Position numbers and translations under genes: made by a program
Notes under the pieces: generated by a model
Databases searched by the model: none
What the model was told of the DNA's origin: nothing
Seen by the model: the letters and a program-made list of their open reading frames with translations, nothing else
Shown: piece after piece, positions 34,684 through 46,611 of the stretch
Position numbering within the stretch: the first letter of the stretch is position 1
Layout of the letters: each line of letters begins with the position of its first letter
NCBI GenBank assembly: GCA_950295325.1
Contig: OX485805.1
Coordinates: 34,707,501-34,771,500, forward strand
Source: Polytrichum commune
Taxonomy: Eukaryota > Streptophyta > Polytrichopsida > Polytrichales > Polytrichaceae
Reading direction: 5' to 3'
Length of the DNA stretch: 64,000 bases

Positions 34684-37558
34684 TTTTAGAGATATTATAA
34701 ATGTTCACAAATCTTGATTATGTTGTATTGTATGCTTGAAGTATATATATTAACCATTCAACTCCACTAGAACCTGAACCTATAAAAACCACCAAAACCA
34801 TCAATATATTGATGCAAAAAATAAATTTAAAAAATCAAGTTCTCATAAAATTTAAATATAGAATGATTCTTACACAACTTAGAATTTGAGAAAATGATAA
34901 TTCTACCTTTAATATAATGGAAATCAACATATGCATCCCCGGACCAATCTCTGACCACAAAATAGTTCATATTTAAAGTATGGTGTGCACTTGCTTATCC
35001 TCTTTGGCATAAGCAAATATGTAATTGATCCTTAATTATGATAAGTTACAGTTTGAGATGAAGGTCGTCAACTAGATTTAAACAAAACCTTTTATAGTTG
35101 ATATCAACTATGTATTTCATGTGGTTTATATAGTGATAAATTCTTAATTAACAAAATAACAACTTTGCTTTAGCCAATGCTCATACTACAAACATTAAGC
35201 GATGAAAATAATATAGGAATGTGATCCAACATTGAATTGGCACATGTGGACAATAGAATGATGTTTGAACATATCGTAAAGAGCATTTTGATTATTTTCA
35301 TAATATGTAGGAACATCTACATATAGATTTAAATGAATAATACACAAAAGATGTGATAATTTCTAATTTTGAAATATGTACATTAACAATAGGATGGGAA
35401 AGCCTTGCTAACATGTGAAAAGATAAGGGCCTTCAAGAATTTAGAGTTTGATCCCAAGTTTAAAATATTGTGAGTGACAAGAAATTCCAACAAACCTATT
35501 AGATGTAGCCCCAAATTAAATATTTGAACCATAGTCTATATTTTCATAACAAATTCTAATATCTTACTATATACAAAAAGGATTATGAAATTCATTAGAA
35601 ACCATGTGTCACAAAGGTCACCCATTTAGTTCATTATTTTGACCTTCTTAACACATGCTCTCCTGACACTCAGAACTCGCATGGAATCCAAATTTTACCC
35701 CTAAAGGCCAAAGTAAAACTGTCCAATCCAATTCAATAGCTTCTTGAAGAAAATATGTACATCTTAATGTTGATCTCATCATACCAATGGCATCTCTGTA
35801 ATGTTAGGATTGTTTAGCTGACCATATGTCCAAAATCAAAAGATTATAATGTAAGTGTTTTCACTAGAACAGTCAACGGTGACTTCTTAGAGAAAATTGC
35901 CTCAACCTTTAGGGCTTAAGGCCCTAAGTTTGGGCTCTCTATGATGTTACCACAAGATATTATGTGAGTTTTCTTATCAACTAAGTTGCAATTGAGTCTA
36001 GACAAGAATCATGGATAGAAGTCTACATTGACCCCAATATGTTACTTTCAAGTTTGTTGATGATAACAATTCTAGAAGTGGACAATGCAGGTGCAAATGA
36101 AGCACATTGGCTCCTTCTGATTCATCAAAGTTGATTTGATAGCGAGAACCCGAATTCATATGTTTTAGTTTTTTGAAATGCAATGAGCGTAGTCAACAAA
36201 CCAATATCTTAACAAGTCAAAAGATGTAAATCCTCGAAGCGTTGCCAAGAATGTTGACAACATGCCATGACATTATTCAAGTATTATACTAGATTCCCCA
36301 ACTCTTAAAGGGAGATGACATACCTATGCATCAACGTCGTCTCCTTATATCGGAGTCACCCTCTCAATGCACATCCAAATTTTTAGAAGACATCTTGAAT
36401 CGATTTGAAAGAAATTGCAACATGTTTCACAATGTTGCAATTGAGTGAACAGTGACCATGGTGCTCTTTGCTCTCTGCATTCACAATAGGAGTTACAATT
36501 TGAGAGACATATGCAACACAATCCAACGCATGTGCATGATGTCTACTTAAAGTGGTTGAGCATGTAGCTACATACTCTTTCCATCATGCAAAAAGTAAGT
36601 CCCACGTCTCTAGACTAGCTTGGCTTGATGGATTAGCAATTTAGACCTACTCACTACCTCAAAAGGGATTCACTTCCTAAATAACACAATTCTTCTCACA
36701 TGACCATGTCATTAAATTGCATGACTAGACTTCCTAGCACTCATAACCCTAGTTGAGTTAAGTCATGTATCAATTACACTAAATAGTTGAAGTAGTGTCG
36801 TCGAAAAATTAAAGTAAAAGTAATTAACGTGGCCATTATAATTCTCTAGTTGGGTGAAAATAATGTGGGTGAAGATGTGGTCTTGCCCTAAGTTGATCTT
36901 CCTTGAGACTTCCAACCGACACCTTAGGTATTTAAAAACGTGAACCCCTTCAACATCCCAGAAAAACAATTAATGTGCCTCACATTAATTTTAATCTAGA
37001 AACTGGGCATGAATTAAGAATGAACACAACCTCGTTGCTTCTTCAAATGTGAATTGGTGTGAGCTCAAGGCAATTCCTATAGCCCACAACAATAGAACTA
37101 TTTAGCATAGCAAATGAGTCAATTTCCTTTAACCAACTGAACTACATTATCATTTACAAAAGTTTGAACTACCTTATTGTAATGTGTTGAGACATGGATC
37201 ACCTCAAGTCCGGTAAGCATCACATCATCATTCATCCGCAACTTATTCAAATTTGTCAAACATGATTCCCAAAAGCAATTGTAAGCTCATGCTAACATTG
37301 CAACCCATAATTTTGGTTCATATATGATTGTGACGGCTTGTAACGCAGACGCACTTTGCTCAAGAAGTGTGTTATACTTGATTACAATTTACTTTATAAA
37401 GGATTCTTAGAACCTAGCAAATTGAAGTTCTCCAATGTAGTGTATGTCAGGCTTCAACCGAATTGGGCATGTCTCCTAGGTACCAAAAAAATGGCACGGC
37501 AAGAAAAATATAGTTAATTTTTTGTAACAATAGAGGTAGATAGTTCATGTTTAACTTG
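34684..37558. other. Upstream region of the NLR and AT-rich intergenic DNA
   Basis: The first few hundred bases should hold the promoter of the kinase-NB-ARC-LRR gene; a TATATATA stretch lies near 34742, about 60 bases upstream of the start. I see no coding exon in the remainder. A small palindrome (TTAGGGCTTAAGGCCCTAA) is at 35911-35929. Confidence 0.45.
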
Positions 37559-39184
37559 GGGCCACTTCACACACGAGACTCAGGGCCCATTTTTGTTGCA
37601 CTTCAAGCAAATCTCAGGGCCGGTTGACACTATGGACCATGAAGTCGGACCATGGAAGATGGCCTTTGTCAATGGTCCGAGTTCATGGTCTGACTTTCAT
37701 GGTCCGACTTCATAAAAAATTAGTTTTAAGAGACTTGGGCCCCTCACTAGGTGTAAACCGAATGTGGACCAAGAAAAACAACCATACACCAAAATGTAAA
37801 GGTGCTAATTTTTTAATACATGCCCAACAAGGGCAATTTTCAAAAAAATCAAGTTTGACCATTCTCTTGTCTTTTCTTGGGCTTCACTTGTCTTCACTTC
37901 TTGTTAAATGTGTCGAAGATGTGGCTTGCAAATCTTCTCACAACAATTTTTACCAAAAAATGAGCGATTTAATATGTACATGTTCATTGTAATTTACATG
38001 TGACATGTACCTTGTGTTGTCACTACACTAAATAAGATATTTAGTGTTTGATTATATTTAATGTTGTTACCACCATACCTTGCTCAACACTAAAGTTTAA
38101 TTCTTTGATGATTAGTGTTGAAAGATTTCCCATTACAGTTCTTTTGACCACCCTGATCTACAATCACTGAACGACTACAGATTTTTTGTTTTCGTTTTCC
38201 AACTGTAATTTTACATTTTCTTGTGGCATGTAATGTACTGTTGGAAAGGTATTTTTAAGACCTTTCCAACGGTATATTACAAGCCCACAAATTCCAAACA
38301 TTTCAGTTGGTAGAGAAAAAAAACGAATCTGCACTCAAATTCTTGAGTTTTAGATGTCCCTCGTTGTTTGGTGAAACACGTGGGAGCCGGTTTAAGGGGT
38401 AGGGCAAGGTAGTAATGGTTTGTTTCATGGGCTATGATATGCCTAAGGCACATGGAGGGTAGATTCATTAAAAATTTACTAAAATGGCATTTGTATGCCA
38501 TGGACCCTTGCCTTTTACTACCGGACCACCTCTCTTGCCTCTGTCAGTGCAAAACCCGTTTGACCATGTCAGTGCATTTATTAGGCTTTAAAAATTATAT
38601 TTTGGGGACCTCGACCTTCATGGTCCCTCTGACATTTTTTTCTTAGTGTAAACCGAAGTTGTCCCGGGACAACTTCAGCAGCCAATCAGCTACCTTGCAG
38701 AGCCATGATCCAACTACATGGTCCATAGTGTAAACCGGCCCTCACTGATGGAAAAGGTGGAGTCGGTGTAAGTTCGCTTCATACTACACTTCAGGGACCC
38801 ACTAAGTAAGTTGATGCAAGATGGATGTAAAGTCGACATGGATTCCTACATGGCATCAAATGGATCGTGTTTCATGGTCACTTGGACTATTCTCAAAACC
38901 ACCTATCAGAGGGAGGCCTAACACAAAACCAAGTGACCATGGCACTTCGAAACCTCACAATTGTTGATTTACTACATTTCATCATGTGTGAGGACCCCAA
39001 TGAATAGAACTCGTTGAAAAAGCATTTGGTTGAGGCCACAATCACATATGACTTCACATTACACTTGAGGGCCCGTGACCACACTTCATGATTTTGGGAA
39101 GTGTCTCAGGACAGCCTTAACACACTTCTTTTGGGCTCTCAAAAATTCATGGTCATGGCTCTTGGCTCATGTGTGAAGTGGCCC
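37559..39184. mobile_element. Tourist-like element with TTG duplication, carrying a nested element
   Basis: The ends are GGGCCACTTCACACACGAG and the inverted match GTGTGAAGTGGCCC, flanked by TTG at 37556-37558 and 39185-39187. The ends belong to the same family as the MITE at 21025-21394. Most of its 1626 bp is a second element (37617-38741). Confidence 0.8.
37617..38741. mobile_element. Nested Tourist-like element with TCA duplication
   Basis: A 1125-bp element starts GGGCCGGTTGACACTATGG and ends in its inverted partner CCATAGTGTAAACCGGCCC. It is flanked by TCA at 37614-37616 and 38742-38744. No transposase is visible. It sits inside the element at 37559-39184, so it inserted later. Confidence 0.82.
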
Positions 39185-39187
39185 TTG

Positions 39188-40178
39188 GACACCTACAGGC
39201 ATAAGCTTGCCAGAGTCCATATCCACATATTTGAAACCACCGTATCCGAAAATATATTTGAACTTGCCTCTCATGAAATTTAAGATCCTCCAACTCTAGA
39301 ACTGATTCAGAATAAAATCTCTCACATGAAAACGAACAACATATTGGTAGAGGACACTAAGTTACAAGATGTGCGGAGCCAACAAACTTGAACCAAGAAA
39401 TTAATGGAGCCAGAACTCAATGTACACTATTCTGCACTAGCTTATCAATTTTTTCACCACAACTTGCATCATCACTCGTCATGTGCTTCCTGTCCGGCAT
39501 CACAAAGTGGTGCTAATTGGTTAATCGCGAGAGCCAGCGGCAGGAGTAGCAAAGGATGGCTATGGTAGGGAAGGAGGGGGCTACAACATAGTGGATTTCT
39601 TTCATTGGTGACTATATATCGCCATGACCAGGGTTAGACGCCCATCTCTTTGAGTTGGGTCCCTACCTGAAACTCCAGTGTGCACTTGTGATGCGCTTCA
39701 TAACTGACTCCCCAAATCATTCTACTAGCATGCAAAAGGATCTGAACAAACTAATCTGGAGAGAAAGTCATGCAATTTTCAAATAGGAAGGGGTTACGCA
39801 TACCTATGTAAGAAGCTGGATATGTGTGTCTTGAGATCGATCGCCCTCCAGATTCCCCCTCGTCATCGTCACGAACCGTCGTCTTTCAACACCCAACACA
39901 GAGATTCCGAAGAACAAACACTCATTTCGAAAGACTCACAAACCCAATTCCGTTGCGTGGTCACGGCGAGCAGTGGAGATGTTGTTTCGTCCTGTGTATT
40001 CGGGGTCTTGGATCTGTATGGAGACATTCAATAGTGAGAATTCTAGCAGGACGTACAGACGCGAGCTGAACATTAACAGATTCAACGGATCGTGAAACAA
40101 CAACAGATGCTTGAGAACCTTCTGTTCGTCAATCGGGCAGGAAAGAACATGAATTCCTCCCACTTGGAGTGCATGGAA
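39188..40178. other. Intergenic, possible leader of a captured gene fragment
   Basis: No coding exon is certain. The 39820-40178 part is GC-richer and could be promoter or leader of the fragment at 40179-40331. Confidence 0.35.
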
Positions 40179-40331
40179 GCACAAGGAGAGGGAGCTCAGA
40201 GAGTAGTAGAATGAGAGACGGCAGCGAAAGAGGAAGGTGGCTATGGCGGGGAAGAAGAAGCTGGGCGCAGAGTGCATTTCCTTGCCAGGATCATCGCCAG
40301 ATTTTTGTAAGATGCGGTCACCCGCACTTGG
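40179..40331 (+). pseudogene. Duplicated first-exon-like fragment, copy 1
   Basis: A block of about 150 bp contains ATG at 40243 and a short frame reading MAGKKKLGAECISLPGSSPD, followed by TTT/GTAAGA, a good splice donor. It recurs in the same orientation at 41174-41316 with small changes. It looks like the first exon of a host gene, captured or duplicated; no following exon is seen. The gene is not recognised. Confidence 0.5.
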
Positions 40332-40332
40332 T

Positions 40333-40600
40333 AATACCTCAGGGCCCGAATTCTAGGGAAGATTCTCTCTACTGTAACTCTTACTGTCCTAAATATTATA
40401 TCTGTATTTACTCGAGCTGTGCTGTAGTTGCACTGTTCTGCGTTTCAATTTCTCAAGGGTTGGGCATCTAGCCCTGGCCCTACCGTCATGGCATGCAAAG
40501 TCCACGTCCCTAAAGATCGACACCTGGATCTTGGACTGAATTTCTGGTGCTCCTCCCAAAGTGTCTGTACCTATAGGATCAGAATCCTTTGTCTGTTGTG
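40333..40600 (+). repeat. Dispersed repeat, copy 1
   Basis: The sequence from GATACCTCAGGGCCCGAATT-like to TGCAAAGTCCACGTCCCTAA and onward recurs at 42388-42572 and 44311-44411, continuing at 45681. It also includes TACTGTCCTA and GACACCTGGA. It has no coding pattern and is of unknown origin. Confidence 0.75.
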
Positions 40601-41173
40601 GCTGCAAGCTGTACACTAAATATTCCATTACTCCGTATTCTTCCTTGTGCTGTAGCTCTTACTGGCCACCATTAGACCACTGCCCGGGAAGTTTTTGGGC
40701 ACAGTTGGTCAAGATCCTAGTGATTCTAAATCCAAGTGTTACATGTTGACATCTTCCAGTTTTGCTTTATTCAATTGAGGTGTATTCCTTTAAAATGATT
40801 GGTAATTCTCCGGAAGTCTTGAACTTCAAACGGCTATTTTTCAAACTCAACCGGTTCATCTGTAACTAACCGCCGGTTCTCCCCGAGCATTGCATTAGAC
40901 CATTCACTTTCCCCAGCTTCGAGTCATCCCACCAACATCTGATTAACTGACATTCTGGCCTCAAGCCTTGGCATCTAGATTCAAAAGGAGCACAAGAATC
41001 ATATGCCCAACGATCTGCTGAGCATCATCATCATCATATTAGAGACTAACACCTTAATCAAATTGATGATATTGCTCTTTTTATTGTATTTTGCAAGATG
41101 TCTCAAACATCTTTCGTTGATTGAATGCAAACTTTTTTTTATTGCATTTAAGGTTTTTTTTTTGTTTTTGTTT
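40601..41173. other. Intergenic, no gene seen
   Basis: Between copy 1 of the dispersed repeat and copy 2 of the exon-like fragment. No coding pattern or delimited element is seen. Confidence 0.4.
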
Positions 41174-41316
41174 TAAGGAGAGGGAGCTCAGAGAGTAGTA
41201 GAATGAGAGACCGCAGCATAAGAGGAAGGTGGCTATGGCGGGGAAGAAGTTGGGTGCAAAGTGCATTTCCTTGCCAGGATCATGGCCAGATTTTCGTAAG
41301 ACGCGGTCACCCGCAC
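41174..41316 (+). pseudogene. Duplicated first-exon-like fragment, copy 2
   Basis: This matches 40179-40331, with ATG at 41235 reading MAGKKLGAKCISLPGSWPD. It has lost one Lys codon and carries substitutions at several sites. The donor-like GTAAGA becomes GTAAGACG after a C insertion or change. No downstream exon was found. Confidence 0.5.
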
Positions 41317-42387
41317 CAATGTCCGGGGACAACCGGTATTTAGTGTAATGGTGGCCGGTTGGTTTTGTGAAAAGTCCGGTTGAATTGGGAAAGTGGAGGA
41401 TGTGAAACCGGTGCTTTTAAAATATAAAAAACGGATTTCAATTGGCAACCATTTTGAGGCGGAGGATATTTATCCGGATGAATTGTGAAATAGGTGGATT
41501 TCATCCAGATTGATTCATCTAGGGTTGGATATCATATGGTTTTAGGGTTTAGGTTATGTGTTCGTTGTAGGCTTGTAGCGATTTGGTGAATGGCGGACAT
41601 GCAAAGCTTTTGCTTCATTATTGCATTTCATTGTTGACAGCTAGCGTTTAGAATGTATTATGCATGTGTCTATGGAAGATCTTCGTGGTGATCTTGATGA
41701 TGTACTAATGGAAGCCATAGCTTTATGGAAGAACTCTACAAAGTTTAGATGGTTGTTTTCACATCCACAGAGATACCTTTCAGGGCGTTTCTATCTCTGG
41801 AAGGTGAAGATGATACTGCTTTTGACTCTAACAGTTGATGAATTTCATTTTTGTATATAGTATGGTCTGTTAGGTTACTCTTTTATCATGCTATGGTCTC
41901 AAATCTAATATGAAGTTTTAAGACCTAGGTATGATAGAAGAGTAAATCCATGGCCATCAACCGATTGATGGGTTATTTCAGGTTCAACTCTTACTATAGA
42001 TAAATTGTTGATCATTGTTGTTGTTTCTTGTATGTAATGAATTGTTGATCATTGTTGTTGGATGTTGATATCATTACATATTATTGTTGTATGTTGATAT
42101 GGTCTTTGGACGTTGTTGTTGAATGGTGTATGTTGTTTGTAAATATAATTTTTTGCTTCTTTGGAAAACTAGCTTACTTATCAATGCCCAAGTTTTTGGC
42201 CGGTTGTCATTACAATGAAGAGGAAATTAGCCATCACTTGAAAAAAAAAAAAAAAAAAACACTGGCCGGTCCAAATTAATGGCAACAACTTTGCAACCGG
42301 TCAATTGAAAAAACCGGTAGAAGTTGTGAAGGGGCGGATTTTAGCTGGTTGAGCTCAAAAATCTCCCGAACCCTGACCCACAATCGG
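41317..42387. other. Intergenic, no gene seen
   Basis: No coding pattern. A poly-A run lies at 42241-42259. GCCGGTT words in both orientations (41352, 42194, 42299) suggest old repeat debris. Confidence 0.4.
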
Positions 42388-42572
42388 TGATACCTCAGGG
42401 CCCGAATTCTTGGGAATATTCTCTATACTTTAGTTGTTACTGTCCTACATAAAGTATCCATATTTACTGGAGCTCTGCCATCCTTACACTGTTTTGTGTT
42501 TGAGTTATGCAAGCCCTAGCCCTACCTTCATGGGTTGCAAAGTCCACGTCCCTAAATACCGACACCTGGACC
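42388..42572 (+). repeat. Dispersed repeat, copy 2
   Basis: The sequence is similar to 40333-40545 throughout. It stops at GACACCTGGA, where unrelated GC-rich DNA begins. Confidence 0.75.
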
Positions 42573-43129
42573 CCCGTCGCTGAGGCGCTGTGAATGAGCC
42601 TCTTGATTTCGCGAGCATGGTGCATCCGGACCGTTGATCCACCAAGGCCCATCCAAGGGCCTCAATGATCCTAGGTGGCGAGGGGGTGGGGGTGGTGCTT
42701 GCCACCAAGGTAGGTGGGGGCCGGGGTGGGGCCGTGGGCCTCATGTCTTTTTTCGGGGAGGCCGGCTTTAGGGTGGTGTCGGGCCTAGTGGCTAGGCGGG
42801 CTCGGTGGGCTAGGCAGCTAGGTAGGCTGGGCGGCTAGGTAGGCCTACTTACTAACTAACTATTTGGTTACCCTTACTCTACTTACTAAATAACTAGTTG
42901 GTTGGTACCCCTTACTCTACTTACCAAATTAACTGAACCAATTCATTCCAGTAATTCATTTCAGCAATTAAATTAATTAATTAATTCCAGTAATTACATT
43001 TAATTAATTAATTAATTCCAGTAGTTTATTCATTTATTTATGAATACTTGTGAAAGTAGGCGGCGTTATTAAAATATTATAAAATATACATACAAAATCA
43101 GCACACTACATTCAAGTGTCAGTTTAGAA
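42573..43129. other. GC-rich stretch then TTAATTAA-rich DNA
   Basis: The 42573-42840 part is GC-rich with GGCTAGGTAGGC words. The 42940-43030 part is a tandem of AATTAATTAATTCCAGTA units. No gene is seen. Confidence 0.4.
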
Positions 43130-43365
43130 TGACAAAGATAATTTCAAATGGTAAGTCAAAAAAAGTATAACCTCAATGTTAATGAGGATTTTGTAATTTT
43201 ATTTGACCTCCAAGTTGATTACATGCTTCATTGATGGTTTCACTTCCGGAATGAAATCCCAATGAATTGCTTATTTACTAATTGGAAGTGCACATATATA
43301 TTGGATTTTAGACCTTGAAGGCGAAGTGCACTCAATATGGGATTTGTAGTCAAGCGGGCTTCCCC
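43130..43365. repeat. Solo fragment of the long-TIR element end
   Basis: This matches the right arm of the element at 44415-45680, in the same orientation as 45295-45530. Shared words include AACCTCAATG, TTGATTACATGC and CTTGAAGG. It is an independent or broken copy. Confidence 0.75.
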
Positions 43366-44310
43366 ATAAAGAAGGATGAAGTTTTCAGTGTCATCCGCGA
43401 GGCCTTCATCCCCCGAAGGTACGAGTGTAGGTGCTAGTTCACCCTAGCCCCCTTACTTGCTAAGGGCTACTTTAACTTACACACGAGCCAAGGGCCATCA
43501 CCGTGAAATTGTGAGAGCCCACAAGATAGTATCTAAAGGTTGTCCCAAGACACCTCCAAGTCTTCATGTTAATTTAAAATATGAGAAATCTATGGCCATT
43601 TGTTGGAGCCTCCATTCACTTATTTATGTCACAGTGTGCTACACGGTGGACGAACCATATGTGAACATAAGTCATGTTTATTTTATTATTGTTATTCTTC
43701 TTATTTTTGGGTACAAATTAAAACATGTTTTTGTCCACTATATACCTTATTTCAAGAGTACAATACATAGATTATGTAATGTAGGTGACACTAAGTATGA
43801 TACAATTATTTACAAATGTATATGGACCTTTTGTGGTCACTCTTCTTAATTGGACATGTATATTTGAGTGGTATATGTGCAAGTCTTGAAAAGATAGAGG
43901 ACATCGTGTTGAGAACTTATTAACCATGCTAAATGGAACAAATTTCATAATTGGGGATGCCTAAATGGTAATTGTTTTAACTTATGAAATGTTCATTTTG
44001 ATAGTGAATAGAATATTCACATGAGCTCCTCAAATTATGAGGAAAGTGGGCACAGGCACAAATTGGATGTGCTAATCATCTCGCATTAATTACATGTTTG
44101 GCATCCTAGTATCTTAGTACAAGTGGGTGAAAAAAAAGAATGTCCGTTTAAGACGCGGTTACCTTACAATGTTGGGGGAAGTTGGAAGTGCCCACATTGC
44201 TTTGAAGTGTAAATTCATGTATGAGTACGTAAAAGAAATGACCCAGCCTTAGCCGTCCCTTGCCACTTAGGGCCACTTCACACATATGTTCGGTTTTCCC
44301 CAAACATAGC
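43366..44310. other. Intergenic, repeat debris
   Basis: Two isolated ends of the GGGCCACTT family are at 43463 and 44273. No complete element or gene is seen. Confidence 0.4.
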
Positions 44311-44411
44311 CTTGCACTGTTCTGTGTTTGAGTTATGCAAGCCCTGGCCCTACCTTCATGGGTTGCAAAGTCCACATCCCTAAATACCGACACCTGGAGC
44401 TTGGACTCAAT
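44311..44411 (+). repeat. Dispersed repeat, copy 3, interrupted
   Basis: This third copy runs from TTGCACTGTTCTGTGTTTGA to GGACTCAATTT, then breaks. The sequence that follows in copy 1 resumes at about 45681 (AAATTTATGGTGCTCC), on the far side of the long-TIR element. The element therefore inserted here. Confidence 0.78.
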
Positions 44412-44414
44412 TTC

Positions 44415-45680
44415 AGCGGACCTTCAACCTCCCCCTACGAGCTTTTCGGGGGAGGTAGATACGGGCAGGGGCAACCCTCCCAAAAGAAATCAAGATTTTT
44501 TGGACCCGACCAAAAACTTTTGTCCGCCCTACCTAACTTCAAAAAAAACCATTGCCCTTGCATTTTTTGAAGGTCACTTGTCCACAAATCCCATATTGAG
44601 TACACTTCACCTTCAAGGTTCAAAATCTAATATGTGTGTGTGTGTGCGCGCGCGTGCGCTTCCACTTAATAAAGTAATCATTGACTGGGATTTCATTTCG
44701 GAAGTGAAATCGTCAATAAAGCATGTAATTAACTTGGAAGTCGAAAATATTACAAAACCCTCATTAGCATTGAGGTTATGGTTTTTGTGACTAACCATTG
44801 AAAGGGTCTTTGTCATTCTAAAATGGAAGGGACTACAAATAATGTTTTATTTCTAGTATGTTTATTATATAATAGTTCAGTTTAATATCTTTTACTCTCA
44901 CAAAGTATGCAGACACATTTCAACTAATTAAGTGTGATTGAATGTAATTAAGTCTAAATAACCGTATTAGAAGGTAATTGAGCGCAAGGCCTAGGTTTCT
45001 ACAAGTATACATACACATTCGAAACAAGTGTAATTAAGCACATCGTTCCTCATATCTGAATTAATCATGATTAATTCTAGTTTGTTATTATATTAATTAG
45101 GCTTAATTAATTTTGTAAGCATACTTCTTGATTTAATTTAGTTTAATTAGGATTAAGTAGACTTAATTACATTCAACCACACTTAATTAGTTTAAATGTG
45201 TATGAATACTTTGTGAAAGTAGAAGGTATTACCTTAAACTAGTATAGAATAAACATATTAAAAATAAAAATAAAAACACTAATTTTAGTTCCATTTAGAA
45301 TGACAAACACCCTTTCAATGGTAAGTCACAAAAACTATAACCTCAATGCTAATGAGGGTTTTGTAATGTTTTTGGCTTCCAAGTTGATTACATGCTTTAT
45401 TGACGGTTGCACATCTAAAATAAAATCCCGGTGAACTGTTTTTACTCAAAGGAAGTGAACAAATATATTGGGTTTTGGACCTTGAAGGTGAAGTGCACTC
45501 AATATGAGATTTGTGGATAAGTGGGCTTCAAGAATGCAAGGGCAATGGTCTTTTCGAAGTCGGACGAAACGGGCAAAAGTTTTCGGTCGGGTCCAGAAAA
45601 TCTTGATTTCTTTTTGGAGGGTTGCCCCTGCCTAGATCTACCTCCCCCGAAAAGCATGTAGGAGGAGGTTGAACGCAACC
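44415..45680. mobile_element. Long-TIR element, MULE-like or foldback
   Basis: The two ends are inverted copies for roughly 400 bp (about 44415-44830 and 45294-45680), leaving only about 460 bp between them. The flanks CTCAATTTC and CTAAATTTA match at 7 of 9 bases, the length usual for Mutator-like elements. No transposase is seen, so it is non-autonomous. A TG/CG microsatellite lies in the left arm at 44634-44658. Assignment to MULE rests on TIR length and the imperfect 9-bp flank. Confidence 0.75.
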
Positions 45681-45689
45681 CTAAATTTA

Positions 45690-46611
45690 TGGTGCTCCTT
45701 TCAAATTGTCTATACATATCTACTCGAGATTCGCTTCCGAGTGTTTGGTGTGTTGTGGTCAGCAAATTTTATTTGGGCGATTATTCACATTTAATGCTAT
45801 ATCCTAAATGATGCCATGAAATTCCCTATTAGAATAATCAAATCTAGGTGTCCCCAAGTCGCCCAAATCTACCATGAGTAGAAGCAGTCAAGCTCCTCCA
45901 TGCTGCCCCCACCTCCCGCCCATTCCGTCACGTCGCCGTTGGGTCACCTCGCCGACCCTACACATCGGCGGCCCATCCCTCCACTCCGCCACCTTATGTC
46001 ACCGGATTCTCCACGTCGCTCATGGCCATTCGCGGCCACCTATTCATATGGATGAAGCCCTTTCGCAGACTGGCAGATTCATCCGCTGGTTTCATTTGCG
46101 GCGAACTTGTGCATTGTCCACTCTCTCCATAGTCCAGACTCCAGATCTGATAGACAATGATGTGCATGGTTATTCTGTTGAGGCCGTCAGAGTTGGAGGC
46201 TTGGAGCCACATTGAAGTCTGGGCATTTTTTAGGTAGGGTTTGTGCACAATTCTCACTGCATTCACTAATGAGGATGAGGATGGGTGTGGGTATAAGGAA
46301 TGGGCGTTACAGAGCTGGGAGTGGCGACATCTTATTTATGGAATCTGCAATCAACAAGTATATGCATTGTTGTTTTCCGAAGTGGTATGTGCAATTGTTG
46401 TGTGTGCATTGTGTATGCATTGGCATCGCCTTTGCCCGATCTGGTTTTCTGTGATCGCCTGTTGTGTGTGCATTGGCGTCATCGCCTTTGCATGATCTGG
46501 TTTTGTGTGATCGCATGGTGTTCGCCTCGCCGCTCCACATCGCCTGGCTACCTGGGAGTTGGTTTTGTGTGGTCGCATGTGGATCTGCGATCCCCTGCTC
46601 CGACGTTTCTC
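45690..46611. other. Region upstream of the second hAT gene
   Basis: The 45870-46110 part is GC-rich with Pro/Arg-rich open frames on both strands, without a domain. The 46380-46530 part has repeated words (GCATTGGC, CGATCTGGTTTTCTGTGATCG). It may belong to the hAT element, whose left end I could not find. Confidence 0.35.
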
